Positions 8,765 through 17,959 are shown, numbered from the stretch's first letter. The stretch: 64,000 nt of DNA from Candidatus Gastranaerophilales bacterium (GCA_944325555.1 CALVAN010000002.1:112025-176024); one strand, 5' to 3'. Notes: generated from the letters alone by a model not told the origin. Translations and numbers: made by a program.

Positions 8765-9301
8765 ATGACAGAAAGTATTTTTACATATTTAAAATTGTTT
8801 AATATTATCTCCAACCTTAAAGAGCCTTATATTGCCGGGAAATTGCTTTTAGAAAAGCAAAAGACGCTGGCGATTGCGGAATCTTGCACGGGCGGGCTTG
8901 TCAGCTCACTTATGACGGATGTTTCGGGAAGTTCTTCTTATATACATTCCAATTTTGTTACCTACGCAAACGAAGCCAAGGCAAAATATTTGCAGGTTAA
9001 TACGCAGACTCTTGAACAATACGGGGCTGTAAGCGTACAAACAGCCGGCGAAATGGTTAAAGGGCTGCTGGCAAATACAGGAAGTGATTATGCCCTTGCA
9101 ACAACGGGGATTGCAGGCCCAACAGGCGGAACTCAAGACAAACCCGTCGGGCTTGTGTATATAGGCGTCGGCACAAAAGATGAAATGCACGTGCACAAGT
9201 ACAATGTAAACCCTAAACTTCCGAGAATCATAATAAAATATTTGTTTGCAAAACAAGCGATACGATTGTTAATTGAAGTTTTAAAAGAAAAGGAAAATTA
9301 A
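8765..9301 (+). CDS. pncC: CinA C-terminal-domain protein (nicotinamide-nucleotide amidase, PncC-like)
   Basis: A protein of 178 residues that is the stand-alone CinA C-terminal domain. Key motifs are LAIAESCTGGLVSSLMTDVSGSS, FVTYANEAKAKYL, GAVSVQTAGEMVKG, ATTGIAGPTGG and KPVGLVYIG. PncC deamidates NMN in the bacterial pyridine nucleotide salvage cycle. The start at 8765 follows GGAGATG with a suitable spacer. The stop touches the ATG of the isocitrate dehydrogenase gene, so the two are co-translated. The first about 25 residues extend beyond the usual domain. Confidence 0.93.
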   Translation: MTESIFTYLKLFNIISNLKEPYIAGKLLLEKQKTLAIAESCTGGLVSSLMTDVSGSSSYIHSNFVTYANEAKAKYLQVNTQTLEQYGAVSVQTAGEMVKGLLANTGSDYALATTGIAGPTGGTQDKPVGLVYIGVGTKDEMHVHKYNVNPKLPRIIIKYLFAKQAIRLLIEVLKEKEN

Positions 9302-10300
9302 ATGAGACGAGTTACTCTTATTCCAGGTGACGGTATTGGGCCTGAAATTTCTGACGCTGTTGTGCTTATACTGGAAGAAGCAGGTGTAAAAATAGATTGG
9401 GATATTCAAACAGCAGGTGCCGACGTGGCTGAAAAAGAAGGTACTGTTTTGCCGGAAAGAGTTATAGAATCAATAAGGCTAAACAAGGTCGCTCTCAAAG
9501 CACCTGTTACAACGCCGATAGGCAAGGGGTTCAGAAGTGTAAATGTTGCACTGAGAAAAGAACTTGACTTATACGCAAATATCCGTCCCTGCAAAAATAT
9601 CAAAGGGATAAAAACTCCGTTTGAGGGAGTAGATCTTGTGGTTGTAAGAGAAAACACGGAAGATTTATATGCGGGAATAGAAAGAAAAATTGACAACGAC
9701 ACTGCAGAGTCAATAAAAATCATTACAAGAAAAGCCTCAACAAGAATTGCAAAATATGCTTTTGAATACGCTTTAAAATATGGAAGAAAAAAATTACATG
9801 CAGTAACAAAAGCCAATATATGCAAGCTTTCCGACGGCTTGTTTCTTGAAGCAGCCAGAGAGGTTGCAAAAGATTATCCGCAAATAGAGTACAAAGAAAT
9901 ACTCGTGGACAATTTGTGCATGCAGCTAGTTCAAAAACCGCAGCAGTTTGATATGCTTTTGTTGCCAAACCTTTATGGTGATATAGTATCGGATTTGACT
10001 GCCGGACTAATCGGCGGACTTGGTGTTGCTCAGGGCGCTAATATCGGTGACAGTTGTGCCGTATTTGAACCGGTACATGGCTCAGCTCCTGATATAAAAG
10101 GACAGGACAAGGCAAATCCTACGGCTCTTTTGCTTTGTGCGATAAATATGTTGAAACATATCGGGGAAGATGAAAAAGCGCAAAAAATAGAGCAAGCCAT
10201 ATATTCAATTTTGGAAGAAGGCAAAGTTTTGACCTGCGACCTTGGCGGAAATGCAAGCACAACGGAGTTTACGCAGGAAATAATACGACGTGTTCGCTAA
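9302..10300 (+). CDS. icd: NAD-dependent isocitrate dehydrogenase (IDH3-like)
   Basis: A protein of 332 residues. GDGIGPEI at the N-terminus, FRSVNVALRKELDLYANIRP, VRENTEDLYAGIE, NLYGDIVSDLTAGLIGGLG and the GSAPDIKGQDKANPTA nucleotide-binding loop define the isocitrate/isopropylmalate dehydrogenase family. FRSVNVALRK and TKANICKLSDGLFL are closer to NAD-IDH of the mitochondrial IDH3 type than to LeuB. It converts isocitrate to 2-oxoglutarate. Malic enzyme and an aconitase-family large subunit are also in the window. It starts directly after pncC and converges on ruvB with 7 bases between stops. Homoisocitrate dehydrogenase activity cannot be excluded. Confidence 0.88.
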   Translation: MRRVTLIPGDGIGPEISDAVVLILEEAGVKIDWDIQTAGADVAEKEGTVLPERVIESIRLNKVALKAPVTTPIGKGFRSVNVALRKELDLYANIRPCKNIKGIKTPFEGVDLVVVRENTEDLYAGIERKIDNDTAESIKIITRKASTRIAKYAFEYALKYGRKKLHAVTKANICKLSDGLFLEAAREVAKDYPQIEYKEILVDNLCMQLVQKPQQFDMLLLPNLYGDIVSDLTAGLIGGLGVAQGANIGDSCAVFEPVHGSAPDIKGQDKANPTALLLCAINMLKHIGEDEKAQKIEQAIYSILEEGKVLTCDLGGNASTTEFTQEIIRRVR

Positions 10301-10307
10301 TTATCTT

Positions 10308-11390
10308 TTAAAACAAACTTTGCTGTCCTGTATAATTTGAAGGGATCTTATATCCCAAAAGCCGGTACCCTTCCGGAGAAACTCTTCTGCCTCTGGGGGT
10401 TCTTTGTATAAAACCTTCCTGTAAAAGGTACGGTTCATAAACATCTTCGATTGTTCTAGAATCTTCACCCAGCGCTGCAGCAATAGTTTCCAGCCCGACG
10501 GGGCCGCCGTCGTATTTTTCAATAATAAGCTTCATCATATCTCTGTCTGTTGAATCCAGACCGCTTTCATCAATGTGAAGATTGTTAAGTGCTTCTATCG
10601 CAACGGGTTTTGTTATTTTGGCGTCGGCTTTTACAAGAGCATAGTCCGCAACCCTTTTAACCAGCCTGTTTGCAATTCTCGGTGTACCTCTTGAACGGCT
10701 TGCTATAACTTTTGCCCCCTCTTCGTCAATATCAATTTCCAAAATTTTTGCTGTTCTTGATATAACCTGCGCAAGCTCATCAATTGTATAAAACTGAAGC
10801 CTGTGTATTATACCGAATCTGTCACGAAGAGGACCAGACAACGCTCCGGCTTTTGTTGTAGCCCCGATAAGTGTAAATTTAGGCAGAGGAACTCTCAATG
10901 TTTTTACGGTTTGCGCCTTGCCTGTTGTCATATCAAGGAAAAAATCCTCCATTGCCGGATACAGGATTTCTTCTGTAACCTTGTTTAAGCGGTGAATTTC
11001 GTCTATAAAAAGAATTTCGCCGTTTTTTAAAGACATCAGTATGCCGATAATATCTCTCGGACGCTCGAGAGCCGGAGCCGATGTGATTTTTATTTTTGTA
11101 TTTAACTCGTTTGCAATAACCGAAGCTAGCGTTGTTTTACCAAGCCCCGGGGGACCGTAAAACAGCATGTGGTCGATTTGTTTATTCCTTTTTTGAGCAG
11201 CCTCAATAGAAATTTTTAAAGTACTTTTCAGTGCGGTTTGTCCTATGTATTCTTCAAGAGTCTGCGGACGTATGTTGTTTTCAAAAGCCCTGTCATAGCT
11301 TATTTCTTTAGACTCGAGGTTCTCGCTTTTTTTATCCCGCTCAAGTTTTAATGGTTTTTGAATATTATCATTATCCGAAAAAATTGCCAA
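10308..11390 (-). CDS. ruvB: Holliday junction branch migration helicase RuvB
   Basis: A protein of 360 residues. After a Lys/Glu-rich N-terminal stretch of about 30 residues comes [11 protein letters not shown], then Walker [13 protein letters not shown], Walker [10 protein letters not shown], the arginine-finger region GPLRDRFG and the C-terminal winged helix with [17 protein letters not shown]. RuvB is the AAA+ motor that works with RuvA and RuvC at Holliday junctions. Neither partner is in this window. It diverges from kdsB across 71 bases. Confidence 0.98.
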   Translation of the reverse strand: MAIFSDNDNIQKPLKLERDKKSENLESKEISYDRAFENNIRPQTLEEYIGQTALKSTLKISIEAAQKRNKQIDHMLFYGPPGLGKTTLASVIANELNTKIKITSAPALERPRDIIGILMSLKNGEILFIDEIHRLNKVTEEILYPAMEDFFLDMTTGKAQTVKTLRVPLPKFTLIGATTKAGALSGPLRDRFGIIHRLQFYTIDELAQVISRTAKILEIDIDEEGAKVIASRSRGTPRIANRLVKRVADYALVKADAKITKPVAIEALNNLHIDESGLDSTDRDMMKLIIEKYDGGPVGLETIAAALGEDSRTIEDVYEPYLLQEGFIQRTPRGRRVSPEGYRLLGYKIPSNYTGQQSLF

Positions 11391-11461
11391 CTTTAACCGC
11401 TCCCTCTGTTTTGTAATATAATTATATCAGAATTAAAAAGAAAATACGAAAGAGTAGACTA

Positions 11462-12196
11462 ATGACAAAAACAGCAATCATCATACCTTCAAGATACGCA
11501 TCAACAAGACTCCACGCAAAACCGTTAATCGAAGTTGACGGAAAACCTATTATTCAATGGGTTTACGAAAAGGCATCAGCAGTAAAGCAGGCTGATACGG
11601 TGATTGTTGCAACAGACCATGAAAAAATATACAACTGCGTAAAATCTTTCGGCGGTAATGTTGAAATGACCAGAATAGATCACAAATGCGGTTCTGACAG
11701 AATTGCAGAGGTAGCTTCACGTCACGAAGATTTTGAATACATAGTGAATCTTCAGGGGGATGAACCGATGATTACACCGGAAGCCATAGACGGGGTTATA
11801 ACAGCCTTGAAATCACGAAAAGATGCTGATATAGCCACTCTTTTGAGAGTAATTACGGATAAGGATGAGGTTGAAAATCCCAACCTTGTAAAATGTGTTA
11901 TTGATAACAACAACTTTGCTCTTTACTTTTCCCGCTCCAAAATTCCTTACGAAAGAAATATTGGTGAAGCTGTTTTTTACGGTCACATAGGACTTTACGG
12001 GTATAAAAGAGATGCTTTGTTTAAAATGACTTCTCTTAATCAAACAATGCTCGAAAAAGCTGAAAGCTTAGAGCAGCTGCGTGCCTTGCAATCCGGCATG
12101 AGGATAATTACCTCAATAGTGAATATAAAACCAATCGGAATTGATACAAAAGAAGATGTAGAGGAATTTAAAAAGGCAGTAGCTTCTGCTAATTAG
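11462..12196 (+). CDS. kdsB: 3-deoxy-manno-octulosonate cytidylyltransferase (CMP-Kdo synthetase)
   Basis: A protein of 244 residues, the normal KdsB size. IIPSRYASTRLHAKPL is the nucleotide-binding signature. NLQGDEPMI, YFSRSKIPYER, HIGLYGYKRDALFKM and LEKAESLEQLRAL follow in the canonical order. It activates Kdo with CTP for LPS inner core synthesis, which implies a Gram-negative outer membrane. No Shine-Dalgarno sequence is obvious. The last four bases overlap the 3' end of the converging response-regulator gene. Confidence 0.97.
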   Translation: MTKTAIIIPSRYASTRLHAKPLIEVDGKPIIQWVYEKASAVKQADTVIVATDHEKIYNCVKSFGGNVEMTRIDHKCGSDRIAEVASRHEDFEYIVNLQGDEPMITPEAIDGVITALKSRKDADIATLLRVITDKDEVENPNLVKCVIDNNNFALYFSRSKIPYERNIGEAVFYGHIGLYGYKRDALFKMTSLNQTMLEKAESLEQLRALQSGMRIITSIVNIKPIGIDTKEDVEEFKKAVASAN

Positions 12197-13515
12197 TAGT
12201 TAAATTCTTTTATCATCTGCTCAATCCAGTTAAATATTCCCAAAAGCTCGTATGGCTTTGGCAAATACAAATCTGCTCCGGCATTAAGCACCATTTTCTT
12301 GTCGTGAATTATTGTTGAGAGTATTATTTTTTTGTCTTTAAATTTTTTATCTTTTTTTAGCTTTTTGCAAAGCTCAAGTCCTTTTAGTGTATCTGCCTCA
12401 CCTGCATCAAGTATAATAAGAGCCGGATCAAAGGTTTTGAGAAGATTTTGAGCAAATGAATAATCTTGAACCGAAGCCACTTCATACCCTTGCATTTGGG
12501 CAGTGGTTTTTAAAAGATAGTTCAAGGCTTCATCAGGCTCTATAACAAGTATTTTGTTATTGTATTCTTTGTTCAATATTGCGTTATCAGCACTCAGCAT
12601 AGTCCTTTCAACAAGGTACGATGAATTTGTTCCCGATGCGGAATACTGCGCAAGCTTGCAGGTGGCATAAAGTGCATTTAAGGCGGAGTTTACGCTGATA
12701 TAAGTTTGGTGTTCGCTTGAAATAATACCTATGCTTGTTGATACAAGATTTACCCTTTTCCCTGCATTATCATCGCCGTATAAGGTTATATAACCGCATT
12801 TTGCATCTTCTTCCGTATAAAATTTTTCAACAATCGCTTCAAATGCATATACAAGAAAAGAGGCAATATGTTCCGCTTTAAGCGGGTTTGTTAAAATCAA
12901 AAACTCACCCTGTGAAAGTTCCCCGAAGAAATCTTGTTCATCGAGAGCAGAGCTGATTATAGCGGTATAAGTCTGCAGCATTTTATCGGACGCAAGTTCG
13001 CCGTATATTTCTTTATATGCCTCAAACTCATTTATCCGAACAAGCATGCCTGCCCATTTTTTATTTTCGATAATGGTTCTTTTTAAAGTTTTTAAAGAAA
13101 ATTTTGTATCGGGCAAACGTGTAACATCATCCAGCATGCTTTCAAAATGCCGTCTTAAGTGCGCATTTATTCTGGCTTTAAATTCTTCAGACTCAATAGG
13201 CTCGCTTAAAAAATCGTCAGCTCCTGCATCCAGCACAGAGAGTTTGTCCTTTAGATCATCAGACTTTGAAACCGCAATAATGCAGGGTCTTGTCGGATAA
13301 CTAAGCATTCTTAGTTTTTTCACATTGTCGGCAAGCTGTGTATCAAGACTGTCTGATACAAGTATCATATCCGGTTCGTAGCTTGTTAAGATTTCAAGTC
13401 CTTCTTCAAAATTTGCAGTCAAAATAACGCTTACCCCGTTATTTTCAACGAGTTTTTTGTATTTTGCAGGCAATTCTTTTCTTTTATCAATAATTAAAAC
13501 GAGTTTGGATAACAT
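12193..13515 (-). CDS. REC - degenerate GGDEF - REC response regulator
   Basis: A protein of 440 residues. The first receiver domain (about 1-120) has Ser54-Asp55 in LVSDS, so Ser seems to hold the phospho-acceptor place, although Asp is next to it. A middle domain (about 130-300) aligns with a GGDEF fold (VTRLPDTKFSLKTL start), but GELSQGEFLIL stands where GGDEF should be, so cyclase activity is unlikely. The C-terminal receiver (about 318-440) is intact, with Asp370 in LIILDAGE and Lys420 in YLPKPYE. It is translated with the upstream kinase (the stop and ATG share one base, TAATG), so it is probably that kinase's partner. Confidence 0.88.
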   Translation of the reverse strand: MLSKLVLIIDKRKELPAKYKKLVENNGVSVILTANFEEGLEILTSYEPDMILVSDSLDTQLADNVKKLRMLSYPTRPCIIAVSKSDDLKDKLSVLDAGADDFLSEPIESEEFKARINAHLRRHFESMLDDVTRLPDTKFSLKTLKRTIIENKKWAGMLVRINEFEAYKEIYGELASDKMLQTYTAIISSALDEQDFFGELSQGEFLILTNPLKAEHIASFLVYAFEAIVEKFYTEEDAKCGYITLYGDDNAGKRVNLVSTSIGIISSEHQTYISVNSALNALYATCKLAQYSASGTNSSYLVERTMLSADNAILNKEYNNKILVIEPDEALNYLLKTTAQMQGYEVASVQDYSFAQNLLKTFDPALIILDAGEADTLKGLELCKKLKKDKKFKDKKIILSTIIHDKKMVLNAGADLYLPKPYELLGIFNWIEQMIKEFNY

Positions 13516-14522
13516 TATCTGTCCTCCAATCTTTTTTTACTCTGGCTGGTGTAGGATGCAACAGGCAAAAGGACTTCAAAAACAGAGCCGCTGTTTGGAA
13601 GTTCTGTTGAACTTTCAACAAAAATCTGTCCGCCCATTTTTTCTATTAAATCTTTGACTATATAAAGTCCCAACCCGCTGCCCTGCGTTTTTCTCGTAAG
13701 GTGGTTTTCTATTCTTGTGAATTTTTCGAATATGCGCCCCAAATTTTCAGGTTCGATGCCAACGCCGTGGTCTTTTACCTTTATGCTGACAAAATTTTCT
13801 TTTTTCGAATTTGAAATTTCTACACTTATCACACCCTTTTCATAAGAATATTTGGCAGCATTATCCATTAAATTAATCATTATCTGTTGAAATTTACTTT
13901 CATCAACAAGAATATTGGGTACATCTGCCGCACATTTTATATCAAACGGATGTGTCGGATATTGATTCTTCAAAATATCAGCAACCTGTTCTATCTGGGA
14001 TTTTGCATTAACAGATTTGAATACAAGATTGCTGTGTTGAACCTGAATTTTGGAAACGGATAAAAGATTTTCCACCAGTTTTATAAGCCGGTTAGATTGT
14101 TCTTTTATTATTGTCAAAAACTTTTGTATTTGCGATTTATCAAGCTTGTCGTAAGACATAAGCATTGTATCTGCAAATCCTCTTATACTCGTAAGCGGTG
14201 TTCTTAATTCATGACTTACCGTTGAGATAAAGTCTGAGTATATCTTTTCCATCCTGCTGTCAGCTACATTTAAATAGTAGTATGAATAATATTCATCGTC
14301 ATATTTTGCTATCTTATATGTATAATCTTTAATTACTACTGTGTCTTGGCTATCAGGCAAAAAGTCAAGTAAGCTCCTGCCTAATAACATTTCACAGTTA
14401 GTATTAAACAGTGAGCAAAAAACAGTATTGGCGTAGATTATTTTATTGTCGAAATCTGTTACCAAAACAGGAGATTCTAACTTTTCTACTATGTTTTTAA
14501 AATCAATTTCTATATTTTTCAT
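13515..14522 (-). CDS. PAS-domain sensor histidine kinase
   Basis: A cytosolic kinase of 335 residues with no membrane helix. The PAS domain is at about 12-75 (VTDFDNKIIYANTVF). HisKA carries His104 in STVSHELRTPLTSIRG. The ATPase domain has the N box (QIMINLMDNAAKY), G1 (VKDHGVGIEPENLG), the F box (IFEKFTRIENH) and G2 (GSGLGLYIVKDLIEKMGG), all intact. It should autophosphorylate and pass phosphate to the regulator encoded immediately downstream (1-base overlap). The stimulus is unknown. Confidence 0.95.
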   Translation of the reverse strand: MKNIEIDFKNIVEKLESPVLVTDFDNKIIYANTVFCSLFNTNCEMLLGRSLLDFLPDSQDTVVIKDYTYKIAKYDDEYYSYYYLNVADSRMEKIYSDFISTVSHELRTPLTSIRGFADTMLMSYDKLDKSQIQKFLTIIKEQSNRLIKLVENLLSVSKIQVQHSNLVFKSVNAKSQIEQVADILKNQYPTHPFDIKCAADVPNILVDESKFQQIMINLMDNAAKYSYEKGVISVEISNSKKENFVSIKVKDHGVGIEPENLGRIFEKFTRIENHLTRKTQGSGLGLYIVKDLIEKMGGQIFVESSTELPNSGSVFEVLLPVASYTSQSKKRLEDR

Positions 14523-14708
14523 ACTTTTATTATATCAATTAAGGTACCTAAACGTAAAAATTTAAGGTTTTCTTAATGATGTTAGAAAATATCGAATAAA
14601 TTTCAATTATTAAGGTGATTTAATAAATTTCAAATTTTGACAAAATGATAATATCCACCCCAACAAAAACATGAATATACCCGACTAAATAGAGAGAGTT
14701 TAAGTATT

Positions 14709-14831
14709 ATGAATTTGAACGAAGAATGTCTTTTAAAGTATTTGCAAAATCCCGAAGAATTGTTTGATCTTACTGCATTTTTACTGGAATTCAATCAGGG
14801 ATATACTGTTACTACCCCATTAGAAGTATAA
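14709..14831 (+). CDS. Small ORF, 40 residues, acidic
   Basis: This ORF is below the usual length cut-off. It reads MNLNEECLLKYLQNPEELF at its start and ends TTPLEV, with a net negative charge and amphipathic Leu/Phe spacing. An AGAGAGAG stretch lies about 10-16 bases upstream, which could be a ribosome binding site. It lies in the 380-base gap between the divergent histidine kinase and CHASE2-GGDEF genes. No homolog is recognised, and it may be a small regulatory protein or a chance ORF. Confidence 0.45.
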   Translation: MNLNEECLLKYLQNPEELFDLTAFLLEFNQGYTVTTPLEV

Positions 14832-14903
14832 ATTATTACTTTTGCCTCAATTGAATTTTATTATCCGACCCCATATCCTTATACAAAACGGAGTCTTAAA
14901 ACT

Positions 14904-16751
14904 ATGGAAAAAATTAAACAATATCTGAAAAACAAAATATTTTTAAAATATTTTTTGTATAGTATCTATATAATAATCACAATATGCCTTTTATTTGCTT
15001 TTTTAGGTCATCCGTCAATAAGAAACTTTTTCGGAATTATCGAAAATAAAACTTTTGATATCAGGCAGAGTGTACTTTCTTCTTATAAAAAAGTAAATAA
15101 AAATATTGTTATATTATCAGTTGACGAAGAAAGCTATGAATATTTTCTGGACAAGTACGGTGAATGGCCTATATCAAGAAATATATATGCTGACATAATT
15201 ACTTATCTCGAAAAACAAAATCCTTCAGTTGTAGCTTTTGATCTTATGTTTGTTAAATCGTTAAAGAGCAGTAATAATGCCGATAACAAACTTGCACATA
15301 ATATTGCAAAGTATGATAATGTGTTTACTTCGATAAATTTTGATAACCTGTCATTCGATTTAAGAAAGCCTGTAAACTTGCCCGACGCATTAAAAGCAAA
15401 AATTGTTAATGACTCTGATATAAATTTAAAAAATGATTACTTTACATTTTCTAACTGCAGAGCAATTATTAATCAAATACTTACCACAACACCTAATATA
15501 GGGCATATAAATTTTGTGCGTGATGAAGATGGAATTGCCAGATTCCTTCCTCCGTTTGTTATATATAAAGGTGATTTTTATCCTCATCTGGCACTCAAAG
15601 TTGCTTTAAAATATCTTGAGAAAACAGAAAATCTTAAAATTAGCGAATTTAAAATAAATAAAAGCGGTGAAATGCTTTTAGGAAAAAGGAAAATCCCTCT
15701 TACTTATAATGGAACAGCTGTACTAAACTGGTACGGGCCGAGCGGAATCAACAACCATAATACATTTGAATATATCCCTTTATGGAAAGTTGAAAAAGAT
15801 ATTTATGAAAATACAAACCTACTGCCGGCCAACTATTTTAAAGACAAAATTGTATATATCGGCACAAGTGCAACTTCACTTTTTGACCTTAAAAGTGTTC
15901 CGACCGACAGAATTTTTCCCGGAGTAGAAATACACACGACATTTGTTAATAACATTCTAGATGATAACTTTATAAAAAGAGTTCCTCCGCTATTTGATAT
16001 ATTAACAAGTCTGTTATTAAGCTTGTTTGTCGGATTGATTGTTATCCGAAGCGAATCAACAGTAATATCTTCACTAGTCGCAATTTTAACAGCTATTATT
16101 TATATCATATTTTCTACAGCACTTATGTATTATTTCAACCTTTGGACAGGTATTATATTTGAACTGACAGCTATATTACTTGTCTTTATAGCCTGCTATC
16201 TTGCAAAATACATTCTTAAGTCGAGAGATTTAGAATATACATATGCACTTGCCACAACGGATGGTTTGACGGAGTTGTATAACCACAGGTATTTTCAGGA
16301 GCATATGCAGCAGGGTATAGAAACAGGTAAAAGATACGACAGACCGTTCTCTTTAATAATGATAGACATTGATTTCTTTAAAAAGTTCAATGATACCTAC
16401 GGTCATCAATCAGGCGATGCTGTTTTAAGGCAGGTAGCACAAATTCTTAAAAAGAATGTAAGAAGCTCAGATATAGTATGCCGCTACGGTGGAGAAGAAA
16501 TGTCTATTATTCTTACCAACACTGATAATGAAAGTGCAATATTCACAGCAGAAAAAATATGTAAAGCAGTAAGCGAACATCCGCTAAAACTTGTTAACGG
16601 AAACGATGTACAGGTGACTATCAGCTTGGGTGTTGCAACATATCCTCAAGACGGACAAACTCCTCAGGAGATGATTAAATATGCAGATGACTGTCTTTAT
16701 ATAGCAAAAGAAAACGGTAGAAATCAGGTCGGTAAAAAAACAAAAGAATAA
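14904..16751 (+). CDS. CHASE2-domain diguanylate cyclase
   Basis: A protein of 615 residues. An N-terminal helix (about 14-33) leads into an extracytoplasmic CHASE2 sensor (about 45-360: VILSVDEESYEYF, GEWPISRNIYADII, VAFDLMFVKS, KIVYIGTSATSLFDLKSVP). Three closely spaced membrane helices (about 365-445) and a cytosolic GGDEF domain (about 450-612) follow. The active-site loop is RYGGEEM at about 527-533, with Glu-Glu kept and Met in place of Phe. An RxxD inhibitory site (RSSD) lies five residues before it. It should make c-di-GMP in response to an envelope signal. Confidence 0.95.
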   Translation: MEKIKQYLKNKIFLKYFLYSIYIIITICLLFAFLGHPSIRNFFGIIENKTFDIRQSVLSSYKKVNKNIVILSVDEESYEYFLDKYGEWPISRNIYADIITYLEKQNPSVVAFDLMFVKSLKSSNNADNKLAHNIAKYDNVFTSINFDNLSFDLRKPVNLPDALKAKIVNDSDINLKNDYFTFSNCRAIINQILTTTPNIGHINFVRDEDGIARFLPPFVIYKGDFYPHLALKVALKYLEKTENLKISEFKINKSGEMLLGKRKIPLTYNGTAVLNWYGPSGINNHNTFEYIPLWKVEKDIYENTNLLPANYFKDKIVYIGTSATSLFDLKSVPTDRIFPGVEIHTTFVNNILDDNFIKRVPPLFDILTSLLLSLFVGLIVIRSESTVISSLVAILTAIIYIIFSTALMYYFNLWTGIIFELTAILLVFIACYLAKYILKSRDLEYTYALATTDGLTELYNHRYFQEHMQQGIETGKRYDRPFSLIMIDIDFFKKFNDTYGHQSGDAVLRQVAQILKKNVRSSDIVCRYGGEEMSIILTNTDNESAIFTAEKICKAVSEHPLKLVNGNDVQVTISLGVATYPQDGQTPQEMIKYADDCLYIAKENGRNQVGKKTKE

Positions 16752-16754
16752 CCA

Positions 16755-17132
16755 CTAAAAATTAACAAACCTTAATAGCTTTTTTATAATTCCTTTTAGA
16801 CCCGTATCATACGATATTGGGTCTTCTTGATAAAATGGTTTGTAAGCATCGATAATATTTTGCGGTAGAGGATCTCCGTCCTTAAATGTAAAAGCTATGA
16901 ATTCAAGTAGTTCAATTTGTTGGTTGTTATAATCAATATCTTTGGCTTTTATATCTTCATCTGCCTCATAATGGCATAAAGCATGCCATGCAGCATGAAT
17001 TGACGGATCTTCACAACCTTTTGGAAAAAGTAAAAGACCCTTTTTAACGTTTATTTTTTCGGTTAATACCGCAATAATAATATTACCGACAAATTGTCGC
17101 TGCTTTGTTATATCAACACTGCTGTCTTGCAT
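16755..17132 (-). CDS. Hypothetical protein translationally coupled to the BlaI-type repressor
   Basis: A soluble protein of 125 residues with no membrane segment, no signal peptide and a short basic C-terminus (GIIKKLLRF). Its start overlaps the end of the repressor gene by 25 bases, which implies translational coupling. I do not recognise a domain. The position suggests a partner or target of the repressor, but the sequence gives no proof. It converges on the cyclase gene with 3 bases between stops. Confidence 0.7.
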   Translation of the reverse strand: MQDSSVDITKQRQFVGNIIIAVLTEKINVKKGLLLFPKGCEDPSIHAAWHALCHYEADEDIKAKDIDYNNQQIELLEFIAFTFKDGDPLPQNIIDAYKPFYQEDPISYDTGLKGIIKKLLRFVNF

Positions 17133-17476
17133 TCTTTTTGATGAGAACTCATGCTTGTAATTGCTCTTGCAAGAGAATCCATATCATTGTTAAAATACTG
17201 GCTTGCAAGTTTCTTAATGGCCTCTTGAGCCATTTCATCACGAGAAGAAACAGTTTGATAAAAGAATTTTTTACCCTGTTTGTATCTGACAAGCATGTTT
17301 TTTTCGACTAATCTATCCATAACCGTTTTTACGGTAGTATATGCACGTGATACAGAAGAATTTCTGTTAATTATCTCCTGCACCTCTGTTACAGAAACAT
17401 CAGAACTTTCAATTTCTTCAAGCATCCAAATAGTTTTCAAAATTTCATTTTCGAGGCTTCCGTGTGTATAATTCAT
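17108..17476 (-). CDS. BlaI/MecI-family transcriptional repressor
   Basis: A protein of 122 residues from the ATG at 17476. An upstream in-frame ATG at 17494 is less likely because AAAAGGA sits 6 bases before the second ATG. The winged helix is typical: LENEILKTIWMLEE, VTEVQEIINRN, AYTTVKTVMDRLVEKNMLVRYKQGKKFFY. Family members bind dyad operators as dimers and are often cleaved by a BlaR1 sensor protease, which is not encoded here. The C-terminal dimerisation part is short. It probably regulates its own operon and perhaps the nearby lipoprotein gene (see the shared motif). Confidence 0.93.
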   Translation of the reverse strand: MNYTHGSLENEILKTIWMLEEIESSDVSVTEVQEIINRNSSVSRAYTTVKTVMDRLVEKNMLVRYKQGKKFFYQTVSSRDEMAQEAIKKLASQYFNNDMDSLARAITSMSSHQKECKTAVLI

Positions 17477-17495
17477 TGTTATTCCTTTTTTCATA

Positions 17496-17515
17496 ATTAT
17501 AGCGACTACTCCTAT
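17496..17515 (-). promoter_or_regulatory. -10 box and candidate operator of the BlaI-type repressor gene
   Basis: On the minus strand a TATAAT -10 box (17496-17501) lies just upstream of the likely start codon. Next to it is ATAGGAGTAGT (17505-17515 on the complement). A near copy of this 11-mer (10 of 11 bases) overlaps the promoter of the lipoprotein gene at 17868-17878, so it is a candidate BlaI binding site. The -35 region is not convincing. Confidence 0.4.
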
Positions 17516-17586
17516 CGTAATATAAAAGTAAATAAATTAAAATAAAAAAATATAAAAATTCCGGTATTTTTTCTAAATTAATTTAT

Positions 17587-17811
17587 CTACATTTTTTCTA
17601 AATCAAATTCAATTTTTTCATAACCATCACCAAGACGTATGACATTGGAACCGTCAATAGTTTCTTTGGTGCTGCCACCTGTAAAATCTCCACTATGTAT
17701 TACAATTCCGCTTTGCATGTTTACTACATGGCTTTTATTTGTGCTGCATCCGTATAAAACAACAGCCAGAACACAAATTATACAAATTAATAAATAATTT
17801 GAAAGTTTCAT
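17587..17811 (-). CDS. Small lipoprotein
   Basis: A protein of 74 residues from the ATG at 17811, which has AAGGAG five bases upstream. A longer in-frame start at 17841 has no such site. The lipoprotein signal is MKLSNYLLIC...VVLYGC with the lipid-modified Cys at position 22. The mature part is short and polar. No known domain. It should be anchored in the inner or outer membrane. Confidence 0.8.
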   Translation of the reverse strand: MKLSNYLLICIICVLAVVLYGCSTNKSHVVNMQSGIVIHSGDFTGGSTKETIDGSNVIRLGDGYEKIEFDLEKM

Positions 17812-17867
17812 GATAGCTCCTTGTTTTGTTAACAAACACAAATTGCGGGATATTTTAGTGAAAAATT

Positions 17868-17885
17868 ACTACTACTATTATAGCA
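17868..17885 (-). promoter_or_regulatory. Extended -10 promoter of the lipoprotein gene, overlapping a BlaI-site-like motif
   Basis: The minus strand reads TGCTATAAT (extended -10, 17885 to 17877), and ATAGTAGTAGT overlaps its downstream edge (17878 to 17868). The predicted transcription start is near 17870, about 60 bases before the ATG. The motif matches the one at the repressor promoter in 10 of 11 bases. Confidence 0.45.
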
Positions 17886-17959
17886 TGTATTGAATAAAAT
17901 TTCATATTTTATAAAAAAAATCAGTTGGGATATATCAATTATGTTACAAAACAAAAAAC

